In this document: positions 6,917 through 11,015 of the stretch, one piece after another
Layout: each line of letters begins with the position of its first letter
How positions within the stretch are numbered: the first letter of the stretch is position 1
Origin: Chloroflexota bacterium
GTDB lineage: Bacteria; Chloroflexota; Dehalococcoidia; Lucifugimonadales; Lucifugimonadaceae
DNA: 11,015 nucleotides
Reading direction: 5' to 3'
Assembly (NCBI GenBank): GCA_002712125.1
Contig: PASL01000020.1
Location: 68,153-79,167 of the forward strand
Program-made: the position numbers and the translations under genes
Notes under the pieces: generated by a model
Database searches by the model: none
Told to the model about the DNA's origin: nothing
What the model saw: the letters and a program-made list of their open reading frames with translations, nothing else

Positions 6917-7629
6917 AAAAAAATTACCTTGATATCGTATATGAAAATTTAGGTTTGAAATCTGGAGATTATACCCATTTGCTAGCAAAATATATAGTAA
7001 AAAGAATCATCAAATTAAATAATAATTCGGGAAAAAGTGCTAAGTTGCTTGATGTAGGGGCAGGCAAAGGTATTCAGGCAGCTGTATTCTCAAAGTATTT
7101 CAAAATTTCTACATTAGACCAACATGATGACGCAAAAAAAATACTTGAAGAATTAGGAATAGATTGTGAGGTGAAGTTTGGTAATTTAGAAAATACATCG
7201 TTTCCTTTTGATGACAACACATTCGATTATGTTTTTACAAAATCTGTAATAGAACACATTAAGAATTGGGAACATTTTTTGTCTGAAATAAGAAGAATAT
7301 TAAAACCAAACGGCACAATAATAGTTATGACACCTGATTGGCATTCTCAACAAAAAAATTTTTATGATGACCCAACTCATATAGTTCCATATACATATAG
7401 GACTTTAGATAGGGTGTTAAGAATGACTAATTTTTCAGAAATTAATGTTCAAAAAATTTATCAGCTACCTTTTACATGGGAAAATAAAATTCTTAGAATT
7501 ATACCTTGGTTTATAAAAAAACTACCAGATCGATTTAAGTGGAAAGATAAAAAACAAAGAAATCAAAGAGTTTTAGTAAGATTTTCCAAAGAAATGATGC
7601 TCCTAGCTTCTGCAAAAAAATTAGACTAG
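6910..7629 (+). CDS. Class I SAM-dependent methyltransferase (Methyltransf_11-like)
   Basis: 239 residues from the ATG at 6910; an in-frame ATG at 6901 would add three residues. Motif I is L-L-D-V-G-A-G-K-G (D48 to G54), the SAM-binding glycine loop. A D-Q-H segment ends the second strand. F-D-Y-V-F-T-K-S-V-I-E-H-I at 105-117 is the classic motif IV/post-motif of Methyltransf_11 proteins, followed by L-K-P-N-G. A D-D-P-T-H-I-V-P-Y-T stretch after the core is frequent in methyltransferases of polysaccharide clusters. The basic, tryptophan-containing stretch after about residue 190 may dock to membrane or acceptor. It likely methylates a hydroxyl or carried group on a sugar or sugar-lipid; the acceptor is unknown. 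Its start overlaps the SDR stop and it lies eight bases before the next gene, so it belongs to the same operon. Confidence 0.82.
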   Translation: MVEKNYLDIVYENLGLKSGDYTHLLAKYIVKRIIKLNNNSGKSAKLLDVGAGKGIQAAVFSKYFKISTLDQHDDAKKILEELGIDCEVKFGNLENTSFPFDDNTFDYVFTKSVIEHIKNWEHFLSEIRRILKPNGTIIVMTPDWHSQQKNFYDDPTHIVPYTYRTLDRVLRMTNFSEINVQKIYQLPFTWENKILRIIPWFIKKLPDRFKWKDKKQRNQRVLVRFSKEMMLLASAKKLD

Positions 7630-7631
7630 GA
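7628..7631 (+). promoter_or_regulatory. Ribosome binding site supporting a TTG start
   Basis: AGGA lies six bases before the TTG at 7638. An in-frame TGA at 7632-7634 rules out any earlier start, and the next in-frame ATG is about 90 codons downstream. Confidence 0.6.
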
Positions 7632-7637
7632 TGAGTT

Positions 7638-9230
7638 TTGAATAAGTATTTAGTTGTAGATTATAGAATTGCTGCAAAGTACAAATCTAATATTTTTGAC
7701 AAAAATTTTAAATGGCCTGTAAATCATTCATTTTACGATGATACATTTAGAATTTTTTACGATTGGATTTATGATTTTCCTTCAATTATTGGAAAAAATG
7801 AAAAACTAAAACTAATTTTCGAACTAATAGAACTTAATTTATTAGAATACCTAGGTAATATTTTTGGTGTTTTAGTTGATGTAAATATAAGTGAAAAAGA
7901 AAAACTAAAGTTAGCATATGATAAAAATTATTCTATGTATAGCATGATTTTGAATGATAATTTCGACGAAAAGCAGGAAGATAAAGGTTATAAACAATAT
8001 ATAAAAAACTTTAGTGATAATTTTTTATCTACAACTAACATTATTAAGAATAAAATAAACGATTTTAGAATTACTAAGGAAGAAAATATATTTTTCATCA
8101 GAAAAAATAATTTACTATCGGAACTAATGAAAAGCCAAGGTACTTATTTTAGAATACAAAAAAAGAGCCTTGAAAATTATAGAAATAATAACAAAGTAGA
8201 TAAAGATATAAAAAATCTTGGATATCTTATAACTGAAAAATTTATTAATGTATGCAAAAGCAGAGAAATTCATATCTCTAAAAATCTAAATTTCTTCTTA
8301 TCAAACAAAATAAATAACATGCTGATAAATGCATATTCTGATTTTAATTATCAAGAAACTCTTACTTTAAATCCAGACAGTGTACTACTTACTGGTTCTG
8401 GGGGAGATTATATTACAAGACTTGCCTCATTACATTTCTTTAAGAATGGAAATAAAGTAATTAGAATGACTCATGGTGGAGATTCAGTTTTTTTCAATGA
8501 TCCAAGTTGGACTACTATAGAATTACCATTTATTACTGAGTATATTAGCTATGGTATTGAATCATCAAAAATTAATACTAGTAAAATTAATAATCACATT
8601 ACGAGTAGAAATAATTCTAATAAAATTCAATCTTTTGCGGGAGGTTCTAAATTTCATGAAAAAATTCTAGAAAAAATAGCTTATGAACCAAATAAAGAGA
8701 TAAAAAACATCACCATAATTAATGCCTCATTTGGTGATAAAAATAGAGCAATACCAAATATAAAAATACATGATGTAATATATTATGAATGGCAGTTAAG
8801 ATTATCCAAAAGGTTAACTAACCTTGGATATAATACAATTTCTAAAAGACATCCAAAAGGTCAATCAACCAATGATTATTTGTTCAAAGGTGTAGTATCA
8901 ACTGAAAAACTTAGTGAAAATATGAGTTCTACATTTGATTATACAGATGTATATATATTTGATATTTTTGGAGGGGCATTTATTGAAGCTTTATGTACAT
9001 TAAAACCAATAATATTCATCGAAATGCCAAATAGATTACTAAATAAAAAAACTAAAGATATACTGAAAAAAAGCGTTAGTATAATTTCTTCTAGATATAA
9101 CGATAATAATCTAATAGAAATTGATTTCGATGAATTATTCGATTCAATTAATAATTCTGTAAATGTGAATGAAAGACTAAGGTTAATTTCTGATTTTATT
9201 ACTTCAAGAAACTATACAAAAAAATATTAG
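7638..9230 (+). CDS. Uncharacterised 530-residue protein, putative GT-B-like surface-glycan transferase
   Basis: I do not recognise a named family. The protein is rich in Lys, Asn and Ile, with no signal peptide or clear membrane segment, so it is probably cytoplasmic or peripheral. The first 240 residues are mostly charged and helical. From about residue 255 a Rossmann-like half begins (S-V-L-L-T-G-S-G-G-D), followed by M-T-H-G-G-D-S at 277-283. A second half has I-I-N-A-S-F-G, then K-R-H-P-K-G around 403-408 and D-I-F-G-G-A-F-I-E-A-L at 442-452, with a P-I-I-F-I-E strand. A His-Pro motif followed by a D-x-x-G-A-x-x-E-A segment recalls KpsC/KpsS, TagF and several CMP-sialic-acid transferases, so a GT-B transferase is the best guess. 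It starts with TTG and is the last gene of the operon, three genes after the CMP-sugar synthetase. It carries a short duplicated pentapeptide (residues 310-319). Confidence 0.6.
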   Translation: MNKYLVVDYRIAAKYKSNIFDKNFKWPVNHSFYDDTFRIFYDWIYDFPSIIGKNEKLKLIFELIELNLLEYLGNIFGVLVDVNISEKEKLKLAYDKNYSMYSMILNDNFDEKQEDKGYKQYIKNFSDNFLSTTNIIKNKINDFRITKEENIFFIRKNNLLSELMKSQGTYFRIQKKSLENYRNNNKVDKDIKNLGYLITEKFINVCKSREIHISKNLNFFLSNKINNMLINAYSDFNYQETLTLNPDSVLLTGSGGDYITRLASLHFFKNGNKVIRMTHGGDSVFFNDPSWTTIELPFITEYISYGIESSKINTSKINNHITSRNNSNKIQSFAGGSKFHEKILEKIAYEPNKEIKNITIINASFGDKNRAIPNIKIHDVIYYEWQLRLSKRLTNLGYNTISKRHPKGQSTNDYLFKGVVSTEKLSENMSSTFDYTDVYIFDIFGGAFIEALCTLKPIIFIEMPNRLLNKKTKDILKKSVSIISSRYNDNNLIEIDFDELFDSINNSVNVNERLRLISDFITSRNYTKKY

Positions 9231-10264
9231 GCTTTATCAACAATGAATAAATCAGCTTGATCATCTGATCCTTCTCCAACAATATTAACTAATGGTTTAT
9301 AAAATTGTTCAGATATAACTTTTATTATATCTCCTTTTTCATATTTCCATTTCCTAGTGCTAAAACTCAATTTGCTTGTGCCAAAAAAATGTATATGAGC
9401 ATCATCTGGAACTCTATGCAAAGGATATTTAAAGTGATGATCTTCGCAATTATTTAGAGAATGAGACATATAATCTTCTCCTGAAAAAATCTCGCCACTA
9501 TCATAGATTATCTCGTCTTTTCTTTCAACAGTACATCTAATTTTTATTGCATCAAATTCTATATCAGTAATTAATTCAGGACCTATAGAACAAGACCTTA
9601 ATTTTGAAGGAGCAAGATAAAGATAATTTATTTTTTCAGTTTCATGATCTGACCATTCATTTCCTAAACAAAAACCAACTCTTTTAGGATTACCGTCTCT
9701 ATCAATAAAGTAACATGCAGCTACTTCGGGTTCTTCTCCTCCATCAAGCGCAAATTTAGGAATTTCTAATTCCTCACCGGGAGATCTTAATATATTTCCA
9801 TTACCTTTATAAAACCATTCAGGAGAAACTCCTCTTTTACCTTTCTCGGGTTTGCCTCCTATTAAACCCATATTGAACATTTTTGCAGAGTCACTTTCAT
9901 TATCATTTGTATGCATTTGATCTCTTGATTGCATACTACCAGTGTGAGTAAGACCAGTTCCAGAAATTAATAATTTATGTTTATGAGGATGATCAAAAGG
10001 ACTAATTAAGTATGGTTTAAGTCCTCCAATTTTTGATTTTAAAAGTTCATTATAATCTAACAACATTACTTGTTTTTTTGATTTATTATTTATTAGTGAG
10101 TCAATTGTTGTATTAAAATCTCTATCCCACTTTTGTGATAGTTGAAAAATTTCATAGACTGAGTCAATCTCAGGATAAATTGATGTTATGTCACAAACCT
10201 TGTCATCATCAATTATCCCTACTCTTCTTCCAACTGATGGCATTATATATTGAATTACTCGCAT
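9227..10264 (-). CDS. AraD1/GguC-type fumarylacetoacetate hydrolase-superfamily protein
   Basis: 345 residues. The whole sequence follows the AraD1/GguC pattern: G-R-R-V-G near the N-terminus (12-16), G-T-G-L-T-H-T-G-S (102-110), P-E-W-F-Y-K-G-N-G (148-156), F-A-L-D-G-G-E-E-P-E (171-180), G-N-E-W-S-D-H (201-207), H-H-F-K-Y (276-280) and H-F-F-G-T (292-296). Glu177, Glu178 and nearby acidic residues fit the divalent-metal site of the FAH fold. Characterised relatives act on 2-keto-3-deoxy sugar acids (L-2-keto-3-deoxyarabonate dehydratase) in oxidative pentose catabolism; the substrate here is not proven. It is a soluble cytoplasmic enzyme. A GAGGAA ribosome-binding site (10271-10276 on this strand) supports the start. 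The gene is convergent with the polysaccharide operon, their stop codons overlap by four bases, and it is divergent from the phosphoesterase. It looks like a metabolic flank gene rather than part of the glycan cluster. Confidence 0.88.
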   Translation of the reverse strand: MRVIQYIMPSVGRRVGIIDDDKVCDITSIYPEIDSVYEIFQLSQKWDRDFNTTIDSLINNKSKKQVMLLDYNELLKSKIGGLKPYLISPFDHPHKHKLLISGTGLTHTGSMQSRDQMHTNDNESDSAKMFNMGLIGGKPEKGKRGVSPEWFYKGNGNILRSPGEELEIPKFALDGGEEPEVAACYFIDRDGNPKRVGFCLGNEWSDHETEKINYLYLAPSKLRSCSIGPELITDIEFDAIKIRCTVERKDEIIYDSGEIFSGEDYMSHSLNNCEDHHFKYPLHRVPDDAHIHFFGTSKLSFSTRKWKYEKGDIIKVISEQFYKPLVNIVGEGSDDQADLFIVDKA

Positions 10265-10270
10265 AATTTT

Positions 10271-10276
10271 TTCCTC
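10271..10276 (-). promoter_or_regulatory. Ribosome binding site of the AraD1-type gene
   Basis: GAGGAA on the minus strand lies six bases before the ATG (10264-10262). It is the strongest Shine-Dalgarno match in the window. Confidence 0.7.
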
Positions 10277-10299
10277 AAATTAAAGTTTAAAAGATTTTC

Positions 10300-10308
10300 T
10301 GATAGAAT
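10300..10308 (+). promoter_or_regulatory. Candidate extended -10 promoter for the metallophosphoesterase
   Basis: TG at 10300-10301, one base, then TAGAAT at 10303-10308 form an extended -10 element (one mismatch to TATAAT). The -35 region at 10280-10285 is a poor match, as is common with extended -10 promoters. Transcription would begin near 10315, leaving a short leader before the ATG at 10329. A promoter for the minus-strand gene must share this 64-base gap but was not clear. Confidence 0.35.
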
Positions 10309-10328
10309 TATTATTACACTTAAGAGTT

Positions 10329-11015
10329 ATGACTACAAGTAAATTTTTTTTTATACAGATGGCTGATCCACAGTTTGGATTATTTTCTCACTTCAGCGGA
10401 AAAAATGATTTAGATATTAAGAATTTACAAAAGAGAGATATTTTCATTAAAAAAACTCCTAAGATTTATGATCTAAATAATGAAATTCAATTACTTAGAA
10501 GTTCAATCGAAATCATAAATAAACTCAATCCTAAATTTGTAGTCATATGTGGTGACATGATAAATAACTTAGATAATAATGAGCAAATAAGTACTTTCAG
10601 GAAAGAAATATCAAAAATAAATAATCATATCAAAGTTTACTATGTTCCAGGAAACCACGATATTACATATGATTATAAACAGCCAACAATACAATCAATT
10701 AAGGAATATAAAAACATTTTTGGAAAAGATTATTATAGCTTTGAAATTGGAAAAATAAGGTTTATTACTATAAACTCAACTATATTCAAGTCTACAGAAA
10801 CTCTAAAAAGTTATGCAATCGAGCAGTTGAATTTTATCGAGAAAGAATCAAATCTGGCAAAAAAATATAATCAAAAAATTATAATTTTTAGCCACCATCC
10901 TTTATTTATCAGCAATATTAATGAAGAAAATAACGGATGGTCTGTAAACAAAGACTTTAGAAAAAAAATTATAAATTCAACTAAATCAAAAGGCTTGATT
11001 GCAAATTTTGCTGGC
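10329..11015 (+). CDS. Calcineurin-like metallophosphoesterase, CPPED1-like (3' end outside window)
   Basis: 229 residues are visible and the frame is still open at the right edge. The metallophosphoesterase motifs appear in order: A-D-P-Q-F-G (Asp13, with Gln15 in place of the usual His), G-D-M-I-N (75-79), G-N-H-D (108-111) and S-H-H-P (188-191). The window ends at N-F-A-G, where the family's last G-H-x-H motif would begin. The D-P-Q-F-G form of the first motif matches CPPED1-like proteins, which act as phosphatases with a two-metal centre. No signal peptide is seen, so it is probably cytoplasmic. The physiological substrate is unknown. The start at 10329 is preferred over the ATG at 10359, which would leave only one residue before the metal-binding Asp and would cut the first strand; the ribosome-binding site is weak. 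A run of nine T residues (10344-10352) encodes the Phe triplet near the start. Confidence 0.88.
   Translation, partial: MTTSKFFFIQMADPQFGLFSHFSGKNDLDIKNLQKRDIFIKKTPKIYDLNNEIQLLRSSIEIINKLNPKFVVICGDMINNLDNNEQISTFRKEISKINNHIKVYYVPGNHDITYDYKQPTIQSIKEYKNIFGKDYYSFEIGKIRFITINSTIFKSTETLKSYAIEQLNFIEKESNLAKKYNQKIIIFSHHPLFISNINEENNGWSVNKDFRKKIINSTKSKGLIANFAG

Noticed and set aside
7638..9230. LIC12162-family transferase identity
   Set aside because: Considered because that family is common in such loci, but the N-terminus lacks the expected opening pattern as I know it.
1..11015. tRNA, rRNA, CRISPR arrays, insertion sequences
   Set aside because: No cloverleaf-like, repeat-spacer or transposase signal was seen on either strand. 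Almost all sequence is accounted for by coding genes.

Overview
The window is an A+T-rich stretch (roughly 70% A+T by eye, not counted) of bacterial DNA. Genes are tightly packed, with ATGA start/stop overlaps, very short spacers and mixed ribosome-binding-site quality. Lysine, asparagine and isoleucine are heavily used. This suits a low-GC bacterium, perhaps a marine one such as the SAR11-like or other streamlined lineages, but no rRNA or marker gene is present to fix the taxon.

Region 1 (1-9230, plus strand) is a surface-polysaccharide or glycoconjugate gene cluster, read as one probable operon. In order it holds the 3' end of a GT4 glycosyltransferase, an AsnB-type glutamine amidotransferase, a second GT4 glycosyltransferase, a Methyltransf_24-like methyltransferase, a third GT4 glycosyltransferase (PglA/CapM-like), a NeuA/LegF-type CMP-sugar synthetase, a PtmA-like SDR oxidoreductase, a second class I methyltransferase, and a 530-residue protein I cannot place in a named family. 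That last protein has GT-B-like C-terminal features, including an R-H-P motif.

The CMP-sugar synthetase and PtmA-like SDR suggest that the glycan contains a nonulosonic-acid-type (sialic, legionaminic or related) sugar. The synthase (NeuB) and the other sugar-building genes are not in the window. The methyltransferases and AsnB would decorate the glycan by O-methylation and amidation. The 530-residue protein is a reasonable candidate for the CMP-sugar-dependent transferase, but this is inference.

Region 2 (9227-10264, minus strand) is an AraD1/GguC-type member of the fumarylacetoacetate hydrolase superfamily. It converges on the polysaccharide operon with overlapping stop codons and marks the operon's end.

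Region 3 (10265-10328) is a short divergent intergenic region with a plausible extended -10 promoter. It is followed by a calcineurin-like metallophosphoesterase (CPPED1-like) that runs off the right edge. No RNA gene, insertion sequence or CRISPR array was seen. No non-coding stretch exceeds 65 bases.
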